A stretch of DNA of 14,208 nt from Spirochaetales bacterium. Lineage in GTDB: Bacteria > Spirochaetota > Spirochaetia > DSM-2461. Location of the stretch: positions 1 through 14,208 of the forward strand of contig PDRU01000086.1 of the NCBI GenBank assembly GCA_002748225.1, written 5' to 3'. Shown here one piece after another: positions 1 through 7,615 of the stretch (position 1 is the stretch's first letter; every line of letters starts with the position of its first letter). A program made the translations under genes and the position numbers. The notes under the pieces are model-generated. The model did no database searches. It was given only the letters and a program-made list of their open reading frames with translations, and had not been told where the DNA came from.

Positions 1-294
1 TTTGTCCGTAGTGCCGCTGCCCATGGACAGAGACGCGGAAACATCCATCAGCACAAAAAGAATGAGTTCCCGTTCTTCCCGGAAGGTTTTGGAATAGGGC
101 GCAGCCATCCGGGAGGAAACATTCCAGTCTATAAACCGGACATCGTCGCCGTAGACATAGTCGCGGACCTCATCAAATTCAAGCCCCGGACCTTTGAACA
201 CCGAATGATAATTACCCGCAAACAGTCCTTCCACCAGTTTTCGGGAACGCACATGGAGACGGCGGACCCGCGCGGGAAGATCTTCGCGGATCAC
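1..294 (-). CDS. DUF58 domain protein, N-terminal part (runs off window)
   Basis: Only the first 98 codons lie in the window. The start is the GTG at 294-292, which overlaps the TGA of the upstream MoxR gene (GTGA), so translation is probably coupled. The visible protein has the typical DUF58 opening: a basic helix, then FKGPGLEFDEVRDY (about residues 33-46), YGDDVRFIDWN, YSKTFREERE, and the first strand of a von Willebrand A-like fold with DVSASLSMGSG, a degenerate MIDAS (DxSxS). MoxR plus DUF58 is the conserved head of the Bat (aerotolerance-type) loci of spirochaetes and Bacteroidetes. There the ATPase is thought to act on VWA-domain membrane proteins; client and substrate are unknown. VWA/BatA genes would be expected to the left of this window. 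The family call is firm, the cellular role is inference. Confidence 0.9.
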   Translation of the reverse strand, partial: MIREDLPARVRRLHVRSRKLVEGLFAGNYHSVFKGPGLEFDEVRDYVYGDDVRFIDWNVSSRMAAPYSKTFREERELILFVLMDVSASLSMGSGTTDK

Positions 295-1268
295 GGAACT
301 GTAACAGCCGCCAGCAAGCCGGAAATAACGTCATCGGCGTCCATCTGTTCGGCCTCAGCCTCGTAGGAAAGAACAATACGGTGACGCAGAACCATGGGAG
401 CAACCGCTTTAACATCTTCCGGCAGCACGAACGCGCGTCCGTCAAACAAAGCCTGCACGCGGGCGGCCCGGTACATGGCCAAGGTGGCCCGCGGGGAAGC
501 TCCGTATTCTATATAACGGGCCACCGGCAGTTTTTTCCGGTCCTTTACCCGCCCGGCGGCCACCAGAGAAACTATGTAGCGGCGGATTCCCTCTTCGGCT
601 TTGACCGCTTCGGCGGCCTGGCGCAGCGTTATAACTTTTTCACGGTCCAGCACACGGCGCAGGGAAATATGAGGATTGTCCACCATCCGCTCCAGGACCA
701 TCAGTTCCTCCGCCGGCGAAGGGTAGTCTACCTTCACTTTAACCAGAAACCTGTCCAGCTGTGCTTCAGGAAGGCGGTAAGTTCCTTCCTGTTCTATGGG
801 ATTCTGTGTGGCCATGACAAAGAACGGTTCCGGCAGTTTGTATGTCTGCTCTCCAATGGTTACCTGTCCTTCCGACATGGCTTCCAGCAGGGCCGACTGC
901 ACTTTTGCCGGGGCACGGTTAATTTCGTCGGCCAGAATGACATTAGAGAAGATGGGCCCTTTCCGCGGCACAAATTCACCGGTCTGCTGACGGTAGATCA
1001 TGGTACCGGTCAGGTCGGCCGGAAGAAGATCCGGTGTAAACTGTATTCTCTTGAACATGGCGGAAATAACATCCGCCAGGGTTTTGACGGCCAGGGTTTT
1101 GGCCAGACCCGGCACACCTTCCACAAGTACATGGCCGCCGGCAATAATACCGGTCAGGAGTCCATCCACCAGAGTTGTCTGCCCGACCACTCTTCTGCCG
1201 ATTTCCTGCCGGACCTCGTTTATAAGTGCTCCGGCATTTTTAATTTTCTTTTCATCTGAAAAGTCCAC
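291..1268 (-). CDS. MoxR-type AAA+ ATPase
   Basis: This 325-residue AAA+ ATPase of the MoxR family is full length. Walker A is GVPGLAKT (residues 51-58), Walker B is ILADE (111-115) followed by INRAP, sensor 1 is ATQNP (153-157), and the family block RLPEAQLDRF lies at 165-174. The C-terminal part is the helical lid typical of MoxR. The start is GTG at 1268, chosen because a strong GGAAGGA stands just upstream and the protein then begins at the usual family position. It lies 24 bp after argJ and overlaps the DUF58 gene, so the three are probably co-transcribed. MoxR proteins are cytoplasmic chaperone-like ATPases that remodel or load metal into VWA-domain partners; the adjacent DUF58 gene is the normal partner. 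No truncation or missing catalytic motif is seen. Confidence 0.95.
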   Translation of the reverse strand: MDFSDEKKIKNAGALINEVRQEIGRRVVGQTTLVDGLLTGIIAGGHVLVEGVPGLAKTLAVKTLADVISAMFKRIQFTPDLLPADLTGTMIYRQQTGEFVPRKGPIFSNVILADEINRAPAKVQSALLEAMSEGQVTIGEQTYKLPEPFFVMATQNPIEQEGTYRLPEAQLDRFLVKVKVDYPSPAEELMVLERMVDNPHISLRRVLDREKVITLRQAAEAVKAEEGIRRYIVSLVAAGRVKDRKKLPVARYIEYGASPRATLAMYRAARVQALFDGRAFVLPEDVKAVAPMVLRHRIVLSYEAEAEQMDADDVISGLLAAVTVP

Positions 1269-1292
1269 GCGTCCTTCCTTTCATTTCATATT

Positions 1293-2567
1293 TCAAGTTC
1301 GATAATCAGCGTTTATCCGTATATAGTCTTCAGACAGATCACTGCCGGTTACAGAAGCGCGGCAGCGGCCCAGCCCCAGAGACAGTTCCATTTCAACCCG
1401 TTCGTTGTGAAGCGGCCAGCCGGGAGACGGCAGGGGCATTTCTCGCTCCGCAAAATACCCGGCAAGCCGCCCTTCGGTGCCGCCGTCCAGTAAAAAATCT
1501 CCCTTTTCAAACACGCGGCAGTTTCCAATATCCATGGTCAGCCGGTTTCTCTGCAGTTCCAGCCCAATGCGCCCGCAGGCAGCGCCCAGAGCCTGCAGCA
1601 CACGCCCCACGTTGGGATCGTTTCCGCGCACGGCTGTTTTGGTCAGCGGCGCGTTAGCCACACAGCGGGCCAGGGTAACGGCTGTTTTCTCATCCGGGGC
1701 GCCGGACACCGTTACCCGGAAGACATGGGAACAGCCTTCTCCGTTACGCACCACATCTTCGGCCAATAAAGCGGCTGTTTCCATAAGAGAATTACGGAAA
1801 GCGCTGTCCCCCGGATAGGGATGCACTCCGGAAGAAAGAAGAATAACGGAATCGCTGGTACTTGTTTCCCCGTCCACCGACATACGGTTAAAGCTCATGT
1901 TCACCGCTTCGGAAAGGATACGCCGGGCCGAATTACGCGGCACATCCACATCTGTCAGAAAAAAGGCCAGCATGGTGGCCATATCCGGTTCCACCATACC
2001 CGCGCCTTTGGCCGCACCCGTAATGCGCCCGGCGCCGCATGAAGCAGAGCGGACCTTCGGCCAGGAGTCGGTTGTCATAATACACTCGGCAAAGGGCAGA
2101 AGAGATTCTCTCTGAAGCAGCCCCGGAAGTTTTTCTGCAGCCTCCTTCATTTCAGCGGCCGGCAGCCGCCAGCCTATAACACCTGTCGAAAGAGGAAGAT
2201 ACGCATGCGAGTCGCCGAAAATACGCGCGGTTTCCCCGGTCAGGTTCAAAGAATCTTCCAGTCCCCCGGACACACCCACGTTGGCCACTTTGTTGTTCAC
2301 CAGAACACCCTGTACCGCCCCTTCATCCAGCAGACGCCGTCCGGCAACAACCGGCCAGCCCGGAAAGGCGTTACGGGTAAACATACCGGCAAACGACGGG
2401 GAGGGTTTATCCAGACGCAGCAGAGCCAGGTTCATGGACTGCGTTCCGGCATCCGGTTTTTCCCGGGGAATGAATTGAAGAGATGTAACTGCTGAAGCAA
2501 AGCCCTCCGGCAGAACTGACGCTTTTTCCAGCTCACGCCGCCAGGCTGTCTTGTCCGGGTATCTCAT
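1293..2567 (-). CDS. argJ: Glutamate N-acetyltransferase (ornithine acetyltransferase) ArgJ
   Basis: ArgJ transfers acetyl from N-acetylornithine to glutamate in the cyclic arginine pathway; bifunctional forms also use acetyl-CoA. The protein has 424 residues, slightly long for the family. Visible motifs are AGMFTRN (60-66), the oxyanion loop STGVIG (127-132), and the autocleavage site in KGAGMVEPDMATML, where Thr198 would be the nucleophile exposed after self-cleavage into alpha and beta chains. STSDSVILLSSG follows, and the C terminus is INADYRT, close to the family's INADYRT/S end. An oddity is VNNKVANVG (90-98) where most ArgJ have a NSGNAN-like sequence. No other arginine gene is in the window. 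The ATG start has almost no Shine-Dalgarno sequence and may lie very close to its transcription start. It is 24 bp upstream of the moxR gene on the same strand. Confidence 0.93.
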   Translation of the reverse strand: MRYPDKTAWRRELEKASVLPEGFASAVTSLQFIPREKPDAGTQSMNLALLRLDKPSPSFAGMFTRNAFPGWPVVAGRRLLDEGAVQGVLVNNKVANVGVSGGLEDSLNLTGETARIFGDSHAYLPLSTGVIGWRLPAAEMKEAAEKLPGLLQRESLLPFAECIMTTDSWPKVRSASCGAGRITGAAKGAGMVEPDMATMLAFFLTDVDVPRNSARRILSEAVNMSFNRMSVDGETSTSDSVILLSSGVHPYPGDSAFRNSLMETAALLAEDVVRNGEGCSHVFRVTVSGAPDEKTAVTLARCVANAPLTKTAVRGNDPNVGRVLQALGAACGRIGLELQRNRLTMDIGNCRVFEKGDFLLDGGTEGRLAGYFAEREMPLPSPGWPLHNERVEMELSLGLGRCRASVTGSDLSEDYIRINADYRT

Positions 2568-2580
2568 TGCGGCTCATAAT
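2551..2580 (+). promoter_or_regulatory. Candidate sigma70 promoter for rmuC
   Basis: TTGTCC at 2551-2556 and CATAAT at 2575-2580 are separated by 18 bp, matching four and five of six consensus bases. Transcription would start around 2587, leaving roughly 45 nt before the chosen rmuC ATG. The site lies inside the first codons of the divergent argJ and overlaps its candidate promoter. This is by eye only. Confidence 0.35.
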
Positions 2581-2605
2581 AGCCTCAATAGCGGACGCAA
2601 GTCCA
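2576..2605 (-). promoter_or_regulatory. Candidate sigma70 promoter for argJ-moxR-DUF58
   Basis: On the minus strand TGGACT (2605-2600) and TATTAT (2581-2576) are 18 bp apart, with four and five of six consensus matches. The predicted transcription start falls only a few bases before the argJ ATG at 2567, which would give a nearly leaderless mRNA and agrees with the lack of a clear ribosome binding site. It overlaps the candidate rmuC promoter on the other strand. Confidence 0.33.
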
Positions 2606-2631
2606 CCGAATTAAAGGGCAGGATTGCAGTT

Positions 2632-3513
2632 ATGGACACAACAGCATGGCAGATTGCGGCCGGAAGCGGAGTTCTTATAGTCTTTCTGATATTTTTGCTG
2701 ATCCGCTCCCGGGTACAGCGCGGAGGAAAGCGCTCCGGTGAAGAAGAGGGCTGGGCAGACAGCCGGGAACTGATGCGCAGTATTTCCCGCCAGCTGAACG
2801 CCCTGGACCGCATTGGAGAACGTGTTGAGGGACTGGACCGGGCCTTCCGCATTCCCCGTGTCAGGGGAGGATTCGGCGAAACCCTGCTGGAAGAACTTCT
2901 GCGTTCATGGCTGCCGCCCGGTTCCTGGGCAGCGCAGTTTTCCTTTTCAGACGGCTGCCGGGTAGACGCCGTTATTAAAATGGGTTCCCGGCTGGTGGCT
3001 GTTGATTCCAAGTTTCCCCTGGAACGGCTGGAAAACTGGCTTTCGGAGGACGAAGAATACAGCACATCCATTCCCGCGGATGTCCGGAAAACATTTCTGA
3101 CCCACGCCCAGGCTGTTTCATCACGCTATATCCGGCCCGACGAAGGCACCCTTTCCTTCGCGCTGATGTACCTGCCCGCGGAAAACATTCATTACCGCCT
3201 GCTGCGCGACGACGACGGCAGCATTATGCGCCAGTGTCTGCAGCTCAACATTCTGCCGGCAGGGCCGTCCAGTCTCTTTGCCTATCTGCAGACTGTTTCC
3301 TACGGATTAAAAGGCCTGGCGCTTCCTGCCGAAGGCCGCGAACTGCGTTCCAGGGTAGACCGCCTGAAACGCGACTTCAACGCGCTTGTCAAGCCTCTTT
3401 CGGTGGCCGCGGGCCACTTGAAGAATCTGAACGGCAGCTGGAGGGAAATTGAAAAGATGACCGGGCGCCTGGAAAACAGTCTGGAGGCACTGGACTCCCG
3501 GAGCCAGTCCTGA
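2632..3513 (+). CDS. rmuC: RmuC-family protein (putative DNA recombination/nuclease-fold protein)
   Basis: The protein has 293 residues from the ATG at 2632. The frame stays open upstream to 2551, but that part overlaps the divergent argJ start and encodes no family-like sequence; the ATG has a purine-rich GGGCAGGA upstream. Residues about 6-24 form one N-terminal membrane anchor, followed by a short charged, probably coiled region (about 40-72). The RmuC domain then shows GGFGETLLEELL (79-90), VDAVI (111-115) and AVDSKFPL (123-130); the spaced Asp and DSK are the conserved restriction-endonuclease-like residues of the family. Later blocks, MYLPAENIHYRLL and LPAGPSSLFAYLQTV, also fit. E. coli RmuC limits inversion at short inverted repeats. 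This copy is shorter, with a reduced coiled coil. It converges on clpP with 7 bp between stops. Confidence 0.88.
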   Translation: MDTTAWQIAAGSGVLIVFLIFLLIRSRVQRGGKRSGEEEGWADSRELMRSISRQLNALDRIGERVEGLDRAFRIPRVRGGFGETLLEELLRSWLPPGSWAAQFSFSDGCRVDAVIKMGSRLVAVDSKFPLERLENWLSEDEEYSTSIPADVRKTFLTHAQAVSSRYIRPDEGTLSFALMYLPAENIHYRLLRDDDGSIMRQCLQLNILPAGPSSLFAYLQTVSYGLKGLALPAEGRELRSRVDRLKRDFNALVKPLSVAAGHLKNLNGSWREIEKMTGRLENSLEALDSRSQS

Positions 3514-3520
3514 AGCCGGG

Positions 3521-4117
3521 CTATTTCAGCTCGTCCCGGCTGTGAATAATTTTTGAAATTAAACCGTATTCCAGTGCCTCTTCAGCGCTCAGCCAGTAGT
3601 CTCTGTCGGTGTCTTTGGAGACCTTTGTTACTTTCTGACCGGTTTCTTCGGCTATGAGCCTGTTGATTTTCTCACGGAGTTTTTCCAGCTCTTTGGCATG
3701 GATTTCAATCTCCGTTGCCACACCGCGGATGCCCGAAAGCGGCTGATGAATAAGAAAATGGGCGTTCGGCAGACTCAGGCGGTTTTCCTTTTTTGCGGCC
3801 AGATGAACAAGCGCGGCAGCACTGGCCACTGTACCCATGCCTATGGTGTACACTTCCGGCTCAATAAAGCGCAGCATGTCGAAAATGGCATAACCGGCAT
3901 CCGCGTCGCCTCCGGGAGAATCAATAAAAACCTTAATGGGCTCATTGCCGTCGGCTTCCAGAAGAAGCATCTGTTTAATAACCCGTTCGGCCAGCTCCTT
4001 GTCTATTCCGCCCGAGAGAAGAATTGTCCGGGTTTTCAGAAGCTTCAGCTGCAGGGCATCCATGCCGTCTTTTCCGTTTTTATTGTCTTTGGAATCATCG
4101 TCTTTCAGATAGATCAC
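3521..4117 (-). CDS. clpP: ClpP-family ATP-dependent protease proteolytic subunit
   Basis: This is a 198-residue ClpP-fold serine protease subunit. The full triad is present: Ser99 in MGTVASAAA, His124 in FLIHQP and Asp173 in KDTDRDYWLSAEEALEYGLI. The oxyanion strand IDSPGGDADAG (65-75) and the handle helix TEIEIHAKELEKLREK are clear. The start is GTG at 4117, with GAGGTGAT at good spacing; ATG codon 19 is an alternative. Residues 1-27 are short and highly charged and lack the usual ClpP N-terminal stretch (the IPYV.. start and the DIYSRLL helix), which forms the axial gate and helps dock ClpX or ClpA. It is therefore a divergent ClpP, probably one of at least two in the genome, and could act in a mixed ring. 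No Clp ATPase is adjacent. Activity is expected; the partner is unknown. Confidence 0.92.
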   Translation of the reverse strand: MIYLKDDDSKDNKNGKDGMDALQLKLLKTRTILLSGGIDKELAERVIKQMLLLEADGNEPIKVFIDSPGGDADAGYAIFDMLRFIEPEVYTIGMGTVASAAALVHLAAKKENRLSLPNAHFLIHQPLSGIRGVATEIEIHAKELEKLREKINRLIAEETGQKVTKVSKDTDRDYWLSAEEALEYGLISKIIHSRDELK

Positions 4118-4148
4118 ACATCACCTCATTCTGGATAAGAATGGAAAT

Positions 4149-4177
4149 AATATAGTAAGCTCTGGGGAACGAGACAA
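4149..4177 (-). promoter_or_regulatory. Candidate sigma70 promoter for clpP
   Basis: On the minus strand TTGTCT (4177-4172) and TATATT (4154-4149) are spaced by exactly 17 bp. The start would be near 4142, giving a leader of about 25 nt that contains the GAGGTGAT ribosome binding site. The divergent era gene must be driven from the same 116-bp gap; TATAGT at 4151-4156 on the plus strand overlaps this -10 and could serve it, though its -35 (TTCTGG, 16 bp away) is weak. Confidence 0.5.
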
Positions 4178-4201
4178 GATACCCCCGGGAAAGGACCGAA
4201 T

Positions 4202-4237
4202 ATGACACATTGCAGACAGGGAAGAAACACACTGTGA
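4202..4237 (+). CDS. Possible 11-residue leader peptide overlapping era start
   Basis: ATG at 4202 is preceded by AAGGA with 6-nt spacing, a better ribosome binding site than any for era itself. It encodes MTHCRQGRNTL and stops at TGA 4235-4237, which overlaps the era GTG in a GTGA junction. The arrangement would couple era translation to that of the leader. With only eleven codons it could be chance; no attenuation hairpin was recognised. Confidence 0.3.
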   Translation: MTHCRQGRNTL

Positions 4238-5115
4238 AAAGCGGATTTACAGCTATAATAGGCCGGCCTTCAGCCGGAAAGTCCACACTTCTGAACACTC
4301 TCTGCGGAGAAAAAGTAGCCATTACATCGCCGGTTCCCCAGACCACCCGCAATGCCATCCGGGGCATAGTTAACCGGGAGCAGGGACAGATCGTTTTTGT
4401 GGACACGCCCGGCTATCATAAATCAGAAAAAAAACTGAACACCTACCTGAAAGACTCCGTCCACCGCAGCCTGGATGACGCAGACACGGTACTTTACGTG
4501 GTTGACGCCACACGGGTTCCCGGCCCCGAGGAGCTGGAAATAATGAAACTGCTCCGCAAAAGCGGCAAACCCGTTATTGCCGCCCTTAATAAAACCGACC
4601 TTGAAACACCTTATCTTCCGGAAATTCGCGGTCATATTCAGGCCTTGCTGATGCCCGCCGCCCTGCTCAACATTTCAGCAGTAAAAAACCGCGGACTGGA
4701 TACACTTCTGGAAAAGATTTTTGAGCTGATGCCCGAAGGACAGGCCCTTTATTCAAAAGAATTCTACACCGACCAGAATCCCGAATTCCGCATTGCCGAA
4801 ATTATACGGGAAAAAGCCATACAGGGCACGCGTGACGAAGTACCGCACTCTGTCTATGTTGAAATAGCAGACATGGAGTTCCGCAGTGAAAACCATCTGT
4901 GGGTCCGGGCCTTTCTGATGGTGGAACGCCCTTCCCAGACCGGAATACTGGTAGGACATAAAGGGGAGAATATCAAGAAGATCCGTGTGTCTTCCATTAT
5001 TGAAATGAAACGTATTTTTCCCTGGAAGATAAGCCTGGATTTACGGGTTAAAGTTCATCCGAAATGGCGCCGTAAAGACACCCTGCTGAAAAACATGCTT
5101 GGCCCGGAACAGTAA
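4234..5115 (+). CDS. era: GTPase Era
   Basis: Era is an essential GTPase that binds the 3' end of 16S rRNA and assists 30S maturation. From the GTG at 4234 it has 293 residues. Motifs are G1 GRPSAGKS (10-17), G2 in QTTRN, G3 DTPG (57-60), G4 NKTD (119-122) and G5 SAVK (148-151). The C-terminal type II KH domain is recognised by ILVGHKGENIKKI. I chose GTG 4234 over the in-frame TTG at 4210 because MKSGFTAIIGRP matches the common Era start and because of the GTGA overlap with a short leader ORF. The P loop has SA where most Era have NV. Its stop is 1 bp from the stop of the convergent small membrane-protein gene. Confidence 0.95.
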   Translation: MKSGFTAIIGRPSAGKSTLLNTLCGEKVAITSPVPQTTRNAIRGIVNREQGQIVFVDTPGYHKSEKKLNTYLKDSVHRSLDDADTVLYVVDATRVPGPEELEIMKLLRKSGKPVIAALNKTDLETPYLPEIRGHIQALLMPAALLNISAVKNRGLDTLLEKIFELMPEGQALYSKEFYTDQNPEFRIAEIIREKAIQGTRDEVPHSVYVEIADMEFRSENHLWVRAFLMVERPSQTGILVGHKGENIKKIRVSSIIEMKRIFPWKISLDLRVKVHPKWRRKDTLLKNMLGPEQ

Positions 5116-5116
5116 G

Positions 5117-5497
5117 TTACTCCTCACGCACCTTTACACGGCAGCTTACGCTTCCATCTTCATTTTCCAGAAACTGTACATCTTCCTCAACATGCTTACG
5201 GTACTTTGAAAACACCCAGTTGGCTACAGCATCGTTCAGCTCCGCTTCGTTCAGCTCCAAATCTTCCAGAGCATAGACGCTGTACCCGCTCAGCGATTTA
5301 TTGCGCAGAATAAAAAAGAGCAGGACAGGCAGAACAAGCAGGGCCACAACACCGCCATAGACGAGGGAGCGCACCGGCAGACTCAGTTTACTGAGCACAG
5401 ATGTATGACTCAGAAAAAAAACGGTAAGGGCCGCAATAATAAAAACACCCAAAACAATAAAAACAACTGTCAGAACCCGGCTTAAAGACTTTTTCAT
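5117..5497 (-). CDS. Small two-TM membrane protein, unknown function
   Basis: I do not recognise this 126-residue protein. Two hydrophobic segments at about 8-30 and 42-64 are separated by a short loop, with a lysine/arginine-rich N terminus. The C-terminal half (about 66-126) is soluble and acidic, with the helix-like stretch LEDLELNEAELNDAVANWV and a predicted strand pair near the end. By the positive-inside rule both ends are probably cytoplasmic. There is no own ribosome binding site: the ATG overlaps the TGA of the upstream hydrolase (ATGA), so it is translated by coupling and should work with the hydrolase or in the same membrane process. It is the last gene of the minus-strand run and meets era tail to tail. 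Confidence 0.75.
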   Translation of the reverse strand: MKKSLSRVLTVVFIVLGVFIIAALTVFFLSHTSVLSKLSLPVRSLVYGGVVALLVLPVLLFFILRNKSLSGYSVYALEDLELNEAELNDAVANWVFSKYRKHVEEDVQFLENEDGSVSCRVKVREE

Positions 5498-6459
5498 AAC
5501 GCTATATTACCATACTCCTCTATAAACCGGTCCACACAGTCGGCCCACCTGCTGTAAATTTTTCTCTCCAGCGGAAAATGCGGCCCCTCAAAACCGTAAT
5601 ATTTTTTCTGTTCGGATTTCAATCTGCCGAAAGTTCTGCGTGAGTAAACAGGAGGTATCATCCTGTCCCCTTCCGGCTGACAGAGCAGCACGGGTTTTGA
5701 ATAATTTTCATACATAATGTCCGGCACAGCCTGAGTAACCAGGCTCAGAGCGCCCCGCAGACTGATGGAAGTGCCTGCCTGGGGATCGGTTTTCAATAAA
5801 TTATTAAATTCGCTGCTGTCGGTTAAAGTGTCGTAGGAAATAAACGAATATGTTTTTACACGCAGTTTTCCGAACACTGAGGCCGCCAGCCTGAAAAGCG
5901 GCAGAAGCAGGGGCGTTAAACCTTTTGTGGTTGTTTCCTTTTTCAGAAATTCCCTGTCGCTCAAATTCCAGAGACACCAGCAGATCAGGGCATCGGCGCA
6001 GTTGTAGCGCGCGTCTGCCGCGTAGACCAAAGGGCCGCCCATACTGGCACCGCCCAGAAAGACCGGTCCCTGAAACTGCGATCTGGCATAATCAACAGTA
6101 TCTTTCAGATTCCGCAGATGCGTGTTCCAGGTGTAATCGCCTTTTATTCTGCCGTTATATCCAAAACCTTCCAGGTCGGGAGCGACAATGTTATAGCCCT
6201 TTTCGTAAAGCGGTATGAGAAAGGGAAGCAGAACCCTGGCATAGCCGGCAATACCGTGGGCAAAAACAATAACAGGTTTCCCGCTGTCCGTGTTTCTGTA
6301 CACTTCAGCGTTAATTTTTCCGCCCACGGAATCTATCTGAACAAGTTCCGCGTACATGGCCCACTTGTCAATCAGCTCTTTGCCAAACCAGCGGACCATG
6401 TAATTTTTCCAGAAATCACTGCCGGAAAATTCGGCCTTCATTCCCTCACCCTGCTTCAT
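5494..6459 (-). CDS. Alpha/beta hydrolase (serine lipase/esterase-like)
   Basis: This 321-residue protein has an alpha/beta hydrolase fold. The oxyanion motif is VFAHGIAGYAR (65-75), the nucleophile elbow is GGASMGG with Ser139, and Asp265 (PEGDRMIPP) and His294 (EGPHFP) complete the triad. There is no clear signal peptide. The N-terminal 35 residues are rich in Trp, Tyr and Lys and may touch the membrane, and the lid region (about 160-230) is large. These features fit a monoacylglycerol-lipase or lysophospholipase-like enzyme, but the substrate cannot be read. Two starts compete: ATG 6459 (weak AGG) and ATG 6441 (MKAEFSG), which has an excellent AGGGTGAGGGA; the second may be the true one. 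It lies 21 bp after the broken PLP-enzyme gene and is coupled to the small membrane protein. Confidence 0.88.
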   Translation of the reverse strand: MKQGEGMKAEFSGSDFWKNYMVRWFGKELIDKWAMYAELVQIDSVGGKINAEVYRNTDSGKPVIVFAHGIAGYARVLLPFLIPLYEKGYNIVAPDLEGFGYNGRIKGDYTWNTHLRNLKDTVDYARSQFQGPVFLGGASMGGPLVYAADARYNCADALICWCLWNLSDREFLKKETTTKGLTPLLLPLFRLAASVFGKLRVKTYSFISYDTLTDSSEFNNLLKTDPQAGTSISLRGALSLVTQAVPDIMYENYSKPVLLCQPEGDRMIPPVYSRRTFGRLKSEQKKYYGFEGPHFPLERKIYSRWADCVDRFIEEYGNIAL

Positions 6460-6480
6460 GCATTCAGCCTGGGGCGCAGT

Positions 6481-7585
6481 TTAGTCGCGGAAGATCTTTT
6501 GGATCTTGCTGATTTCCGAACTGCCCAGAGGGAACTGAATTTTCAGATCATCACGCATTTTTTTAAACACGTCCACTGTGCGCTGCACATCTTCTTCAGA
6601 GTGCGCGGTGGTGGGGATCATGCGGAACATAACCAGTCCGGGAGGAATAACCGGCCAGACAACACCCGTACAGAAAATACCGTGCTTGCGCAGATAGGAA
6701 AGCATGCCCATAGCCACATCTTCCAGATTATCCCCCACCGGAGTAAAGACCGCGCAGATGGGAGAATCGCCTGTGCCGATATGGTAGCCCAGATTCCGCA
6801 GACCATCCTTAAGCTGATTCGAACGTTCCCACATAATTCTGCGGCGCTCATCGCCTTCCTGCACAAGACGCAGGGCCACTTGCAGCGACTTCACATAGGG
6901 CATGGGCAGGGCCTTGGCAAAAACCTGCGTGCGCGCGTTGTAAGCAATCCAGTCGCGCACCTGGGTGCTGGTGGCCGCAAAGCCGCCGATGGAAGCAAAG
7001 GTTTTGGCAAAGGTTCCAAAATAAATATCTATTTCCTTCTGCACTCCCTGATGATCGGCCGTGCCGCGGCCTTTTTCGCCCATAACGCCGATACCGTGAG
7101 CATCGTCAATAAAAACACGGGCATCGTATTTGCGGGCCAGAGTGGTAATGCCCTTCAGATCGGCCAGATCTCCGGTCATGCCGTAAACGCCTTCCGAAAG
7201 AATCATTACACCGCCTTTGCGGTCTTTGTTAACGCTTTTGAGTACGGATTCCAGATCGTTCATGTCGTTGTGACGGAAGAAACGCACCATGGGTTTTCCG
7301 CCGTTGCTCCCCTTGGCTGGTGCTTCCGCTCATCATGCGGGAACCCATGGGGGAACTGACTGACCATTTTTCCGTGGCTTCCAAAGCCGCCTGTTTTATT
7401 TCTTCGTTTCCGGCCAGACCTATGTAGTTGTTGACCGACCACATAATATTATCCTGGCCCTGAAACTTCATGTGCGGTCCGGGTAAATCGTCAATAACCG
7501 GGAGGGTAAAGAACCGGTCTCCTGCGGCCCGGAACCGTCCAAAATAACCTGCGTCTGTTGCGCATTTGTCAAACATATCAGTCAT
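6481..7585 (-). pseudogene. Alpha-oxoamine synthase-like PLP enzyme, broken by internal loss and frameshift
   Basis: The gene resembles class II (alpha-oxoamine synthase) aminotransferase-fold enzymes such as glycine C-acetyltransferase (Kbl), 8-amino-7-oxononanoate synthase (BioF) and serine palmitoyltransferase, which condense an amino acid with an acyl-CoA. The first frame (ATG 7585, AGGAG upstream) gives 91 good residues ending SPMGSRMMSGSTSQ. The second frame resumes at GGKPMVRFFRHNDMNDLE and runs to the end, with IDDAHGIGVMG and the PLP lysine in FGTFAKTFASIGGF. By comparison with Kbl about 50-55 residues are missing at the join (about 7300-7316), including the glycine-rich cofactor loop and the PLP-stacking His region, and the frame changes as well. 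The gene cannot yield an active enzyme as written. Real decay and assembly or sequencing error are both possible. The original substrate is unassigned. Confidence 0.85.
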
Positions 7586-7615
7586 GCTTACACTACTCCT
7601 GTTTTTGCTTTGGAC

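Noticed and set aside
381..1259. 292-codon plus-strand open frame
   Set aside because: It is exactly antisense to the intact MoxR gene, with a His/Gln/Gly-rich shadow composition and no motifs.
6118..7359. 413-codon plus-strand open frame
   Set aside because: It is antisense to the hydrolase and the PLP-enzyme gene, whose catalytic motifs are clear on the minus strand.
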